DNA of 64,000 nucleotides from Certhia americana (GCA_018697195.1 JAGMWU010000027.1:14846763-14910762); one strand, 5' to 3'; numbered from the stretch's first letter, positions 21,166 to 33,267 are shown. The notes: a model not told the origin generated them from the letters alone. Translations and numbers: made by a program.

Positions 21166-22229
21166 ATATGATCAACCCCCCATTTTATGAGGCCTTGGGT
21201 TCTGCCGCGAAAGCAAGGCGTATTAATGGAACAAACCCCAGAGAATGCTTGTGGAAAAAGGGAAGGGATAGTACTCCCGGAATATCGATGGCACAAGTGA
21301 GAGGGAAAGGAAGGTGTGTTGGTAATGTGCCAAGAGAGAAAGACCACCTCTGCCAGGTAAAAATATCTGCAGACGATGCCCGAAAGCCAGCCAAATGGCT
21401 GATCCCCGCCGCAAATACCAGATGGGTCTGTAATACTTTGGGGGTTACCCCATGCTTAGCGATTGATAGATTTAACCAAACACATGAGTATTGCATACAA
21501 GTTTTAATCATTCCCCGGATCATTTATCACCCAAAGGAATATGTACGTGAGCATCATGCCACCTTAGAACACCACCTAGCCAAAAGAGAGCCGTTCACCC
21601 CTCTTACTGTAGCAGTACTATTGAGTGTTGGGGGGGCTGGAGTTGGTACTGGAGTGGCTTCCCTAGTAAACCAGCAGCAAGGGATGAAAGACCTAAGGAT
21701 GTCAGTAGATGAAGATCTGAGTAAGATTGAAAAGGCTATTGATGGCCTGGTGAAATCAGTGAGATCTTTGTCAGAGGTAGTATTGCAAAATCGCAGAGGG
21801 TTGGATCTTCTGTTCCTGCAGCAAGGAGGGCTGTGTGTAGCCTTACGGGAAGAATGCTGCACGTATGCAGACCATACCGGCATAGTTATAGATACTATGG
21901 CCGAGCTTTGAAAATAACTGGAACAACAGAAGAGGGAACGGGAGGCTCAACAAAGCTGGTATGAATCATGGTTCAATCATTCTCCGTGGTTAACTACCCT
22001 TTTATCCACTATAGCAGGACCCTTGATTTTGCTAGTAATTGGATTGACATTTGGTCCTTGTATTTTCAATAAATTAATTAATATTGTGAAGGGAAGATTA
22101 GAAGCTGCCCACCTCATGTTGATCCGGGCAAAGTATGAACCTTTAAATGGGGTCGAAACCGGAACTGAGGACCACTTAGAACTCAGCAGGAGAGAGCTCC
22201 AAAGGTATAACGAACAAAAATAGGTAAAT

Positions 22230-22244
22230 AGAAAAAGGGGGGAT
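22230..22244 (+). other. Polypurine tract of ERV-A
   Basis: AGAAAAAGGGGGGAT immediately precedes the 3' LTR. Confidence 0.85.
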
Positions 22245-22630
22245 TGTAAGAGATTAGTGACCTTTTTGTTCGTTGCAAAGATAGATAGCAATTCCGAAGC
22301 CCGGATGTGGTATAAGTATGTGACTACTGATTGCCTAAGCTTGCATTTTCCAGAGGAACAAAGGGGGCTGCAAGGCCAACACTGATAACGGAAGACCGGA
22401 AGACCCCACGGCAACCAGAGGGATATGCGCAGAAGCCCCGTAGAAACGGCATGTACCCACCCGAAAATCAAAGGACTTAAAAAGAGATAAGCTTTCGGGA
22501 AAGGCGCGGCAGTTGGCGGAGCGGAGACTCCCCTGCCACCCAGCGCTGATCTTTGCTCTTTGTTTTCTGTAACCAATAAACCTCAAATTTTAATTTGACC
22601 CAACATGGCCCATTGTGCTCATTTATAACA
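22245..22630 (+). repeat. 3' LTR of ERV-A
   Basis: 386 bases, same ends as the 5' copy; I count 11 substitutions and no indel between them. Followed by TSD copy CTTTC at 22631-22635. Confidence 0.95.
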
Positions 22631-23382
22631 CTTTCTATAGAGTGTTTTTGTCTTTTGTTTAAGAGATGGAAAGTGGGCTTGATTTGAATTTAAGCTGACC
22701 TATCCTGCATTATTTAAGAATAAGATTCTTCTATAGTACTTAAATAATTTGTGACAGTTTCCAAAGATATTACCTAAATATAATTATCCCATCCTGCAGC
22801 ATAGCTTAGGCACAACCACTTGCCATTAAGCAATGACAGTTAGGCAGCTTGGAGAGTTAAAAGAATAAGAATGGAAACCTAAATAAATGATACATGATTT
22901 TTTTTTCTTTTTTTTGTGGGAGTCAAACTGTACTAAAAACATGTTTTTCAACATCGGTGCATATTACAAGATAAAACGAGACATCAGTCAAATAAATATT
23001 TTTTACTACTAATAAAAAAGGAATAATTTTAAAGCACCAAAACTGTATGATGCTGCATCATGTCAGGAAAATTAACTCATGATGTCAGAGGTTTATGTCC
23101 AAAATGGAGACAGAGGAGTTCTGTAACTTTATTCGAATAAAGGGAGAGGTCATGGGCATTTCCCATGGGATCTCTCAAATAGTTAGAAGAGGAAGCCTCC
23201 TCTTTATCCTAATTTCCTGTCCGCATTTCCCTCTCTCTTTCCCCATTGTCTGAGGTACTTGAGAGGTACAGACTTCCCAAATTGCCTAATACAGACCCCC
23301 TTCTAATGTGTACCCCCTGCCCCTTCATTTTCCTTCTGTCTCTGTTCTTTTCATCTAAGTCGAGGAATTTAGCATGACCTCG
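22631..23382. other. No gene seen
   Basis: AT-rich sequence with a T-rich run near 22895; nothing recognised. Confidence 0.5.
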
Positions 23383-24138
23383 TGTTGGGGGTTAAGTTGC
23401 TTTCTTATAGAATTTTTTTCCCAGAAGTTGCTAGGAAGCTGATTGCTGTGTGCTTTTGCGTGCTCATGGGTGCTTGGGAACAAACAAAGGAAAGCAGCTA
23501 AGTGAGAAACAGGGTAGCACCCAGACTTCCCTTGGCTCTGGGCAGTATTTTGCTATCGGAGGAAACTGCCAGGACTGCTCGTCTCGGCGGCGGCAGAGAG
23601 CTCTCACCATCCCGCACCGGGAGCTCAGCTCGGAGTGAGCCACCACTGTCTCTTCGTGTGTCCCCCGGGATTTCAGAACCTTTTCTTCTCCCTGCCCTGC
23701 CGGGAGCTGCTGCCCCACTGCCCTGCACCCGCTGCTTCTTCAGTTTGGTTTGAAGTTTCCCCATGCTGTGTTCTGCACCCCGTGCCTAGCCGGGACATTT
23801 CTACAGCTCCAGCTACCGCCGCTGAACCTCCGAGACATCTCGTTCCCCGAGACTGCTGCTCGTTCTGGTAGCTTGTGACGGTACTGAGGGGGGGAAAGTG
23901 CCAAAAGAAAACTGTAACTGGGTTGTTGTTTTTTTTTTTTTTCTCTCTAGTTCTGTTTGTTGTCAACATTATAGTTATTGTTGTTAACTTACCTTGTTAG
24001 ACTCACTAGTAAAGAACTGTTATTCCTACCCTCACATCGTTGCCTAAGACCCCTTCAATTTTAAAATTATAACAAGTCCAAGGAAAGCTTCCATTTTTAG
24101 TTCCCTAGCAAACATCCCTGTCTTTCCAAACCAAGACA
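23383..24138 (+). repeat. Solo LTR, family 1 (756 bp)
   Basis: TGTTGGGGGTTAAG ... AACCAAGACA with a perfect 5-bp TSD CCTCG (23378-23382, 24139-24143). The AGTAAAGAACTG block near the end sets plus orientation. Two more complete copies lie at 34271-34994 and 46258-47005. Confidence 0.9.
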
Positions 24139-24956
24139 CCTCGGGTGAGTAACTGTCTGTGTCAACTAGAGGAATTCCTCTGGAATTTATGGTTCTTCCC
24201 ATTGCTTCTTTTACCTCTCAGTACCTGGCTTTATCTACCAGCAGGCCTACAGTTTGTTTGTAGACACATTCCTCTCATTCCTTTCAATCACATGTAAAAG
24301 AAGGTGAGTTAAGTACTTTATGTACAGGTTTAAACTTTTGAGTCATGGTATTATAAAACATGGAATACACAGCAATAAACTTGCATTGAAGAAAAGTGCA
24401 CTAAAGACTAAAAGGCAGACAGTCAAAGCTTTATTTAGTTTTTAGGTATTGCTAGAAATATTTGCTTAAGGTTTTTTTTACTTTTTTTAATCATATTTGT
24501 TGCTCAATACTTTATAACCTTGATCATTTTCTTAAAGCCAAGCACAATGTTCTAGTATTTAAATCTACCAATAATATTGCATAAAGCCAGTGAATGGCAA
24601 ATTGGTTTTCTTTTATTTCTCATTTATTCAACAGGCTTAAAAATGCAGGTTGTTTCATTAATCTTTACGGACTTCATTCATGCAAGACAATCTGCAGCCA
24701 TCTTTATTTCTTGAGCATTCATCCTATGATGCTGTTTTTGTACATATGTAAGATGGAATGAAAAACATACAGCAACTACAGTAACACAACTGTGAGATGT
24801 TAAGCTAGTGTCCCTATTTCCCAACACCTATTTCCGAATTCAGAAATGTAAAAAGAATTCCTAAAAGAATCTGACAAATAAGGCTGATCTACAACAAACT
24901 AATTACTGAATAGGTGAAAGTTTCAGGGATAAAATCTTTGCAGTTTGGACTATACT
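24139..24956. other. No gene seen
   Basis: AT-rich spacer; TACT at 24953-24956 is the left TSD of ERV-B. Confidence 0.5.
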
Positions 24957-26073
24957 TGATGTCTTCTGGAGGCTGACCTGGAACAGAGACTAGACAGGGA
25001 AAATGATAAAGTAGGTATTTATTAAAAGGTTTCAACGGGTACTCTTGGGCCACGCAAGAGTCCAGCCGGACCACACCAAGATGCACCCCAAAGTGGTCAC
25101 AAAATGGACACCTGGGTCACGAGGTCTCACATTTTTATAAGTTCTGGTACATTAGCATATTAGAATCAATTGTCCAACCATAGCTTCAGGTTATGAAACT
25201 CTGTTGCGGCCAGTGTCTGGTTCTATTTGTTATTTTATGTTTAATGTTCATATTGTTAAATGGTTAATTCTATATTCCCCCGTTTTCCCCCCAGTTGGTT
25301 TGTTCCTACATTGTATCTCCCCAGTTTGTACCCTATATGAGTTCCAGTACCTTCTCTGTCAATTCTTCCCTCATCCAATCCCAGGTGTGTTCTCCCCTCT
25401 GGGCGTTTCTGGGTGCCACCCTTTACTTGATGCTCTATTGGGGCTTGTGAACCCTTCTCCCCTTCCCCCCTTTACCCCATTAGTCCAGAAATCCCCGGGA
25501 ATTCGCGCCTTTTTCCCCCCTGTGCTCTGGTCATTGGTCGAGAGAAATGCACACCCCCCCCTCCGTGTAACCCTGTATAAATACCCGTGCCCCACGGGGC
25601 TCGGGGTTCGCTCTCTCTGGTGTGCCCTTCGGCGGGGTTTCCCTCAATAAAGGAACTGCTGGAATACCACCGAGGAGCGGCCTCCCCTTGCTCTTTTGTC
25701 CAGACGCCACGTGGTGGGTAGGCCTGTTCACCGCCGGATTCGCGATTCGGCAGGTTTCACGGTTTGCCACAGTTGCGAACAGCCGCGATTCCCCGTACTC
25801 AGCACGGCTCCGGGAATACCCAAACCCCCCCCCCGAGCTAGCCGGGCTCAGGGGGTCCGCGTCAAAACTCCATCCTCCTTGTTTTTTCTTCTCACTTCAC
25901 CGTTGTTTTCGTTCTTGGGCCTGAAAGTTGTCCTTGGTATCAAACTAGAGAAGGAATTGTTTTGTCTATCTACACCGTGAAGAGAACTTAGTAGCACTTA
26001 ATATGAAACCTAAAACTACTCACCGAAACAGCACAGAGTCAAAAAAATATAATAGCTAAAACCTAAAGCATCA
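24957..26073 (-). repeat. 3' LTR of ERV-B, interrupted
   Basis: Left end TGATGTCTTCTGG, right end CCTAAAGCATCA. Split at 25201/25865 by the solo LTR 25202-25864. Matches 33291-33739 and, in reverse, 62683-63131. Confidence 0.88.
25202..25864 (+). repeat. Solo LTR nested in the ERV-B 3' LTR (663 bp)
   Basis: TGTTGCGGCCAG ... GGTCCGCGTCA with a perfect 6-bp TSD AAACTC (25196-25201, 25865-25870), class II length. CTGTATAAATACC at about 25572 (TATA box) and CTCAATAAAGG at about 25643 (polyadenylation signal) show plus orientation and a standard promoter layout. Confidence 0.9.
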
Positions 26074-26090
26074 TTCCCTCCTTTAGAGGC
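26074..26090 (-). other. Polypurine tract of ERV-B
   Basis: The reverse complement of TTCCCTCCTTTAGAGG gives a purine run ending AAAGGAGGGAA directly before the 3' LTR. Confidence 0.65.
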
Positions 26091-26129
26091 TCGACAAGGC
26101 CTCTACCTTGTTGAGTCTCTATTCTAAAT

Positions 26130-26410
26130 ACAAGTACTTAACAATCTAAAATAAACATCTAACAAGGGATAAATATCTAAGGGTAAATAAAATATCTAAG
26201 AATAAATAAACATCTAAAAATATTAAATGTCTAGTAACATATATCTAACAATAACAATATGCAACAATAAACAGTAAAACATCTTACAAGAGATAAATAC
26301 CTAAGGGTAAATAAAATATCTAACATCGATAAACATGTATAGTAACATATATCTAACAACAATAATAATATGCAATAATAAACAGTAATAAACATCTAAC
26401 AGCAGCAATG
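26130..26410. repeat. AT-rich imperfect tandem duplication
   Basis: A unit containing ATAAATA-CTAAGGGTAAATA and ATATATCTAACAA blocks occurs twice, at about 26165-26285 and 26287-26400, with many internal AACATCTAA and ATCTAA motifs. It fills the place where env would lie in ERV-B. Confidence 0.65.
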
Positions 26411-26492
26411 TCCTGTCCTGCACAATCGAGTATGATGCAAAGAAGAAGAATGGCTTTTGTGAACAGTGCCTTGGGCACAAAAGAAGAATCAT

Positions 26493-29400
26493 TTAAAACA
26501 TGTTTTTGTCTGCATCAGTCTCTGTTTTTTCACTTGTTTCAGGATCAGAAGCCTTCTTAACTCTGGAGTAGTGAATCCAGGGTCCTTTGTCAGCCACTTT
26601 GACTGCAGTAAGGGTGGTCAACAGAACTAGGAATGGTCCTTTCCACTTGGCTTGTAAGAGGATACTTGTCCCACCAATTAACATAAACCCAGTCTCCCAG
26701 GCCAGAGAGGATGTGCAGGTGTGTCCAGTCCTATAGGCCTGGATAGCACAATGTAATTCTGGAACTTCTGCAAAGTAGAACCTAAAGCCATTAGATATCT
26801 CTACAAATCAAGTTTCCCTTTCATGTGAATTTCACCTGGAATATGTGGAATCTGATATGGCCAGCCATACAATATTTCATAGGGTTTGATGTTATCTCTT
26901 CATCTGGCTTGTATGTAAATTCTCAGTAAAGCTATAGGCAAGGCCTGAACCCATATCATGGATGTTTCTTGACAAATTTTGCTAATTTGTGTTTTGAGAG
27001 TCCCATTCATATGTTCAACTTTACTGCTTGCTTGGGGTCTATAGGGTACATGCAGATCCCAAGGAATTCCCAAAATCTAACTAATTTCTTTAACCACTGT
27101 TGCAACAAAGTGTGGTCCCCTATCTGATGACATTCCCAAGGGAACCCCAAACCTCAGAGTTATATGATTGAGTAAAACTTTCACCACTTCCTTGGCTGTG
27201 TTAGTGTGACAGGGGTAAGCTTCTGGCCATCCACTAAAGGTGTCTACTAACACCAATATGTACTGGTATCCCTCTTTGCGTGGTAACTGTGCAAAATCTA
27301 TTTGTCAGTAACCCCCAGGAAGATCCCCTGCCTTTGTCACTCCTAACACAACTCTTTTTCTTGTGTCAGGAGTATTTTTACAGCAGATTTCACATTTACT
27401 CACTACTGATTGTACAATGTCAGTCATTCCTTTCCCTATCACTACCTTTTTTAGATGTTTCAAAAGATTTTCAGCCCCAAAATGTGTATTTTCATGTTCT
27501 CTCTGAACTAGCTCCTGAAGGATCAGGGGTGGGACCACCACCTGGTTTGTTGGTGTAACTGCCCATCCACTTTCTGTGATCTCAGCTTTAAGAAACCTAA
27601 TTAGTTTTTTGTTTGCTTGGTCATATTTTGGAGTGAGCCCTGACAAGTTAATTTCTTTTTGTGGAATTACTGCGAGAATACTTTTTCCTGCAATCCTTGT
27701 TGCTGCTTTATCAGCAAAGTGATTTCCCAATTTTGGAGTGGTTTTCCATTTTTGGTGACCCCTACAATGCATGACAGCTACTTCTGCAGGTTTCTTAATG
27801 CTCTCTAAGAGAGCGAATATTTGTTCAGCATGCTTGATTTGATTACCTTGAGCATTCAAAAGTCCTTTCTCCTTCCAGATGGCTCCATGGGCATAGACAA
27901 CACTAAATGCATATTTAGTCAGTCCATATATTTACCTTCGTTCCCTTGCTCAGGTCTAGGGCTCTGGTCAATGCAATTACTTCAGCTTTCTGCGATGACA
28001 CATCTGCTGGCAGGGCCTCGGCCTCGATTACTTTGTCTTTTATGGTTACTGCATAACCTGTCATATTTTTCCATTCTTCATGAAGATGCTCCCATCTGTG
28101 AAAAGCTCCCAATCTGGGTTTTCCAGGGGCATGTTCTTCAGGTCCAGTCGGCTAGAATAAACCTCTTCAATTGTCTGTAAGCAATCATGTGTTGGCTCAT
28201 TGTCAGTTAAGGTGGAAGACAAAAACATGGCAGGGTTAACAACAAACTGTGTTTTCAAGGTGACATCATCTTGCTCTAATAACAGTGATTGGTATTTAAG
28301 CATTCGGTTACCGGACAGCCAATGTCTCCCATTTCGTTCAAGTACAGCTGCTACTGCATGGAGCACATACACTACAATGTGTCACCCAAGGGTGAGTTTT
28401 CTGGCCTCCTGGATCAAGATGACAGTGGCCGCCACGGCCTTCAGGCACCCTGGCCAGCCTTGGGCAATATTGTCTAGTTGCTTGGAAAAGTAGGCCACAG
28501 CTCTCTGTTAATTCCAATGGCACTGTGTTAGTATCCCCAAAGCCATATTCAATCTCTCATGTGTAAAAAGTTTAAAAGGTTTAGTTAGGTTTGGCAGTCC
28601 CAGTGCTGGAGCTGACATTAAACAGTGTTTCAGCTGTTTAAAAGCTGCTCTAGTGTGTTCAGTCCATGGGATAATTTCCGTTTCAGCTGCTTTTAATGCT
28701 CCATATAGGGTTTTTACCAGCAATCCATAATTTGCTATCAAGAAATGACACCACCTCACCATTCCCAGGCAAGCTTGCATTTCTCTTACAGTAAGGGGCT
28801 CCAGGAGTTGACAGATGGCTTCCTTCCATTCTTTGCTGAGCTGTCGGTGTCCAGGGGAAATTTCAAGCCCCATGCAAACCACAGCTTCCTTGGCAATCTG
28901 TGCCTTGTCTTTAGAAACTTTGTACCCACTCAGTCCCAGGAAGTTTAATAAACTTACAGTAAGTCGTATGCAGTCGTCTCTGGTTCCAGCTGCAATCAGG
29001 ATGTCATCCACATATTGAAGCAGAACTCCTTCTGGTTCCTGTCTTTTCCAGTCCTCTAATTCTTTAGCTAGCTGGTTTCCAAATATGGTTGGGCTATTTT
29101 TGAAACCTTGGGGTAAAACTGTCCATGTAAGTTGACTTTCCCTCCCCGTCTTGGGATTTTCCCTCTCAAAAGCAAAAAGCTGTTGTCTGTTCTTGTGCAG
29201 AGGAATGCAGAAAAAGGCATCCTTCAGATCTAAGACAGTAAACCACCCTGATTCATCTGTCAGTGTGGTTAAAAGAGTGTAGGGATTGGCTACTACAGGG
29301 TGTATGTCCTACATAATTTTGTTAATTGCTCTCAAATCCTGCACTAACAGATAATTCTTGCCATCTGCTTTTTTAACAGCTAAAATGGGGGGTGTTGTAT

Positions 29401-30050
29401 TTGGATTCACTTTGCACTAGTAAACCATGTTGTGGAAATCTTTCAATTACAGGCAGCAATCCCTTATGGTTTTCTAATTTCAAAGGGTATTCTTTCAACT
29501 TTACTGGTGTTGTTCCTGGTTTGAATGTTATACTCACTGGTTCTGCTTGTTGGGATCATTCTGGGATATCACTGGCCCACAGTATTGGATTTACCACATT
29601 TTCGACTTCAATGGGAATCTCACCACCTTTTTCCTGTATAAAAAGTGCAGCAACTTGGACAAATTTAGATTCAGGAATTACAACTGTTACACCTCTCCCC
29701 TTTTTGAATTTAATTTCTGCTTCCAATCTTTCAAACAAATCCCTTGCCAGCAATGGTTTAGGGGAGTTAGGCATATAGAGGAATTGATGGGTTACCCAGT
29801 GCTTACCCAAGTTGAATTTTAAAGGTTGGAAGAAAGGCTGTGTTTTGGTTACCCCGGTCAACCCAATAAGTGGTACAGTCTCGTGACTCAGTTTCCCTTC
29901 TAAGGTATTTAACACAGAATATGCCGCTCCAGTATCTACTAAAAACTCAATGCCATCTTTCCCTGGCTTAGCTACAACCGAAGGCTCTGCTGCGGGAGGA
30001 GCCTTCGGTCCCCATCACTCAGAAAGTGAATCACTTGAGGTCTGCACTAC
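26493..30050 (-). pseudogene. pol: ERV-B pol remnant: PR, RT, RNase H, integrase
   Basis: Read right to left. Protease: VDTGA near 29935, then a long open stretch to 29556. RT: conserved blocks around 29150-29400 with stops, then YVDD near 29010 and the thumb/connection to 28508. RNase H: LFTDGS near 28100 and a RGHQ segment near 27755. Integrase: HHCC zinc domain 27520-27370, ending in CEICC, a catalytic-core region with stops 27300-26700, and a carboxy-terminal WKGPF block near 26635. Several in-frame stops (for example near 27302) and frameshifts interrupt it. The order and motifs are complete but the gene is dead. It is related to the pol of ERV-C. Confidence 0.85.
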
Positions 30051-30099
30051 TGGGAGTTGGGGATCTGAAGACTTTTCTTTCAACGCTGGACAGTCCTTC

Positions 30100-32761
30100 T
30101 TTCAATGCCCCAACTTCTTACAATAAGCACATTGATCTTTCTCGGTAGGGGAGGTTTTCTTGGATGATTTTTTCTGAGTTGCCTTTTTATTAGTTTGAGA
30201 TTTAACTTTTTCAACTGAGCCCCTATCCTGGAATACTTTCCAGGCTACTTCTAGCAGTTTATCTATGTCCTGAACTTCCTCAATTTTTTGCAGCTTTCTT
30301 CTTATATCATCTGAAGCTTGTCCCATGAACAACAAGACTAGATGGGCTTTACCATCCTCTGATTCTGGATCTAAATCAGTATATTTGATCGTCTTCTCTC
30401 TTAGCCTATTGAAAAATTCCATGGGGGACTCGTCATAATTTTGCTTCACTGCATAGATCTTTGACTAATTTACAGCTTTAGGGACACCATGCTTTAACCC
30501 ATACACCTCAAGGCTTTGATATTGTTTTAATCTTGCCATTTGTTCTGGTATATTTGGATCCCACTCTGGATTTTCAAGTGGAAATATTTGTTTAACTGTG
30601 CCTTGAAGCAATCCATTAGCTATCTTCGCTTCGACAGATGTTATGATGGCCTTATTGACCAGTCTTCTCTCAGTGAGATCAAGCAGTGTGTCTAACATAG
30701 AGTTCAGATCAGCCCAGTCAGGGTTCTGTGAGTTAATTGCCCTTTCTACTAATGTTGCCACCTTATGGGGGTTCTCCTTATATTTTCCCACAGTAGCTTT
30801 CCATTGCTCTAACTCGATATGGGAGTATGGCACCTTTACATATATTGGTCCCTGGTTACCTACTGCTTGTCGTAATGGGGCTTGTAAAACTTGTTCTGTT
30901 TCCTTTTCCTTTTTTGACCTAGTGCGTTTGGCAATTGGGCTCTGCTCTCTGATGGCTTTTCTTGCTATCTTTCCCCTTCTTTTCTTCTTTGTTAGGGCTG
31001 CAATGATCTCATCAATTTCATCCTCCTCAGAACTACTTAAACTAGAACTTTCTGGATCAGTGGATTCTGTCTCAGCATATACACTATTTATACGATTCTC
31101 GATTTTAGAGAGCATCGTACAAGATTTACTCTTTCTCCTAGCTCGGGCTGCATCCTTGTGTACTTTGATGGAATCATCTCTCCTATCAGCTCCACTGTAT
31201 TCGGGGTTACTATGGATACTTGCAGGCCTGTGAACGGAGAGGTCAGCTCTCCTCCCATAGGAGGGTCCTTCTCCGCCCTCTCGGTAAAAGGTTCTGCCCC
31301 CCGAGCCCTCCTCCTGGGGTGGTGCCGTAGATTGCACACACCAGCCGTCCCCTTCCCTTGCCTCCCCCTCCCAGGGCGGTGCCGTGGGTTGCACACGTCA
31401 GCCGTCCCCTCCCCCCGGCCCTTCCTCTTTCTGTAATGACGGCGGTGACAGCGGCGGAGGCGGCACCCACTCCTGCCACGGCCCGCTCAGGTCTTCTTTC
31501 ATGGGCTGAGCCTCGCCTCCCCCAGCCCCCTCTTTTGCTCACGGCGGGGGGGGCGGTGGCGGCGGCAGTGGGGGGGTGCGGCAGCGGGGCCGCGGCCTGG
31601 CCTGGCCCCAACTCGGGCACGGCCGGGGCTGTCCCTGCTCTTAAATCAGGGGCGATGAGGTCCAACTCCCCTTCCTCCTTGCCTTTATATTCACTGGTCA
31701 ATATCGGCCTTTTTTAGCTTTTCTCTCTTTTAATACCAAGATTTGTTCTCTCTCCTTTTGTTGGTTGCTGGACTTCGTTGGCATGCTAACACCATAAAGA
31801 GTCTGGCATAGTCTAATTCCTCAAGATATTTCTCCTTACGTATACGAGAGATCAAACTTTTTATTAATTTCTTATCAAAACTGTTAGGAATGAGTTCCTG
31901 AGTTTGCTAAATTGGTTGTAATAAGTTCCTAAGTTTATTAAATTAGTTGTTGGTTGATGCTGTTCTCGTGTTAATTGTTAAATTAGTTGTTAGTTGATGC
32001 TGTTCCTAAGTTTGTAAGTCAAATCTCGTGTTAATTGTTAACAGAATAAATTACCTTGTCCCCCCCCCAACTGTACTTTCCCTATCCCGTCGGGAAATGC
32101 CACCGCTGCGTCCCAAAACAATGCCCGCCACTAAGGAGGGGAAGAGACAACCACCGAGAATATGCAAATATAAATGAAGGGCACAAGAGCCCATTTGACA
32201 CCAAATGCCTCTAAAACAACGAGCCTACCTGACATCTCGAAAAAACAACAACATACTGCGCCTGAGAAAAGGCTGAGCAATCCCCCCAAGGCAGTTTTCG
32301 ATTCGGAATGTGGTCACCATAACCTGAATGAGAGTCGACTAGAGTGACACCCCTGGTCTGCGAGCGAGCCGTTGTCTTCCCAGGGATTCTCGTGAGGACG
32401 GAAGCCCTAGCTCTGCCCTGAGGTAAAGCTGCTATATTTCTCCTTCTCCGAGTCGTCTACGGGAGCAGCGGCAGTGTGTGCAACCCCTCGGGCTCCCATC
32501 CCAAAGAGCTGATTTCAGTAAAGGCCATTTCAGAGGAGCTTTTCTTTTTTTTATATCTCAAAAACTACCGAATTCAGGCTACGTCTCGCCATTTTCTAGT
32601 TCATACGTTGGCCAGATATTTTCTGGAAGTCTTATCAGCTTGGGTTTAGAAAAATAAGACTCTCTACCGGTTAAATCTCCCCAGTTTTTCAATACTACCC
32701 CTAAGGTAGAATCTCTGTGGATATTATTAGTACAACACTCACAGGAGAATACACACCCCAT
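30100..32761 (-). pseudogene. gag: ERV-B gag remnant, split by a solo LTR
   Basis: Minus-strand start at 32761 gives MGCVFS (myristoylation) followed by a GVVLKNWGDL segment typical of class I matrix proteins; stop at 32579. A solo LTR (31882-32560) then intervenes. Beyond it lies an Ala/Pro/Gly-rich, very GC-rich linker (31701-31243), which shifts frame into an acidic/basic linker and a capsid region (31394-30465), with a stop before the major-homology block (30449-30102, segment SPMEFFNRLREKT). A CX2C knuckle half (CAYCKKLGH) ends in a stop. The first 33 codons closely match the start of gag in ERV-F at 63638. Confidence 0.8.
31882..32560 (+). repeat. Solo LTR nested in ERV-B gag (679 bp)
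   Basis: TGTTAGGAATGAG ... TTATATCTCA with TSD AAAAC on both sides (31877-31881, 32561-32565). The first 160 bases contain imperfect repeats of TAAATTAGTTGTT and GTTCCTAAGTTTG. The 3' half resembles 47800-48099, so both are one family. Confidence 0.75.
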
Positions 32762-33267
32762 ATCTTAAAAAGTATGAGTAAGAAAGTCTATGGAGATGAT
32801 CAAAACAAATAGCGAAAGGGAATGTGCAGGAGAAAGCAATCACTACCACGATACAAGATGCAAACTCCCGACCTTCAGAGCCCCAACGCAGAAGCTAACC
32901 CTCTACGCCATCCCTGGCCCCAATCTAAGATTTGCCACTACAATCTACCCCCGCTTTTCAGAGTGCGACTCTTCTTACTGCCAGTGGGGGAGATGGAGAG
33001 CAGGAGCCACTCTGATTGGACCTTTCCCCCCGCCCCCGAGCCTTTACACAGATCCCTTAACACTTAACTTAGGTGTTAAAACAGAATACCTCTCTTATCC
33101 AGTTACTCACATGTCTCTGTACCAGTCCCGAGGGTTCTTGGACGCTGCCACCCTCTGGACTTCAGCTGGACCCCCTTGCGTCCTGGAAGCGGCGGGGGGG
33201 GGGGGGCCGGGAAGGGCACGTACTGGGTGTTTCTCCGGTCCAGGGGGGTTTTCCAGATTCCTCACCT
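32762..33267 (-). other. ERV-B leader
   Basis: Untranslated leader between primer site and gag start, with a G run at 33193-33206. Matches the leader at 63155-63637. Frames on the plus strand here are not supported. Confidence 0.65.

Larger units (their letters stand above)
20024..22223 (+). pseudogene. env: Env: surface and transmembrane subunits, two stops and an assembly gap
   Basis: Envelope glycoprotein precursor. The frame opens at ATG 20024 with a long basic leader and a weakly hydrophobic stretch near residues 67-85. Several N-glycosylation sequons follow. The surface subunit carries CWLC (21153-21164), the motif that links to the other subunit by disulfide. A basic cleavage-like site ends at AKR (about 21580), then a Gly/Val/Ala-rich fusion peptide-like run, a heptad region, an immunosuppressive-domain-like segment and CX6CC (21834-21860). 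TGA at 21909-21911 and TAA at 21915-21917 stop the frame before the membrane anchor, which is coded in the same frame at about 21999-22070, with the cytoplasmic tail ending at TAG 22221-22223. A 100-N gap and a palindromic duplication (20985-21136) break the middle. As written the product would lack an anchor. Confidence 0.85.
13591..22630 (+). mobile_element. ERV-A: near-complete gammaretrovirus-like provirus
   Basis: 9,040 bases with two 386-bp LTRs, a 5-bp TSD CTTTC on both sides, a tRNA-His primer site, open gag and pol in one frame separated by an amber, an extra Cys-rich ORF, env and a polypurine tract. The LTRs differ at 11 of 386 positions by my count. A single zinc knuckle, a PPPY late motif, stop-codon separation of gag and pol, and an env with CXXC and CX6CC motifs all point to the gammaretrovirus-like class. 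Env is interrupted by two stop codons and by an assembly gap. Confidence 0.92.

Noticed and set aside
21185..21883. Minus-strand frames opposite env
   Set aside because: Antisense shadows; no retroviral or HBZ-like features such as a basic leucine zipper were seen.
23498..23969. Overlapping frames at 23.5-24.0 kb
   Set aside because: GC-rich U3/R part of a solo LTR; similar frames appear in each family 1 copy and are not conserved in length.
26130..26410. CRISPR-like regular repeat spacing
   Set aside because: Only two imperfect long units plus scattered short ATCTAA motifs; AT-rich tandem duplication in a vertebrate genome.
30643..31233. 196-codon plus-strand frame
   Set aside because: Antisense of the ERV-B gag capsid region.
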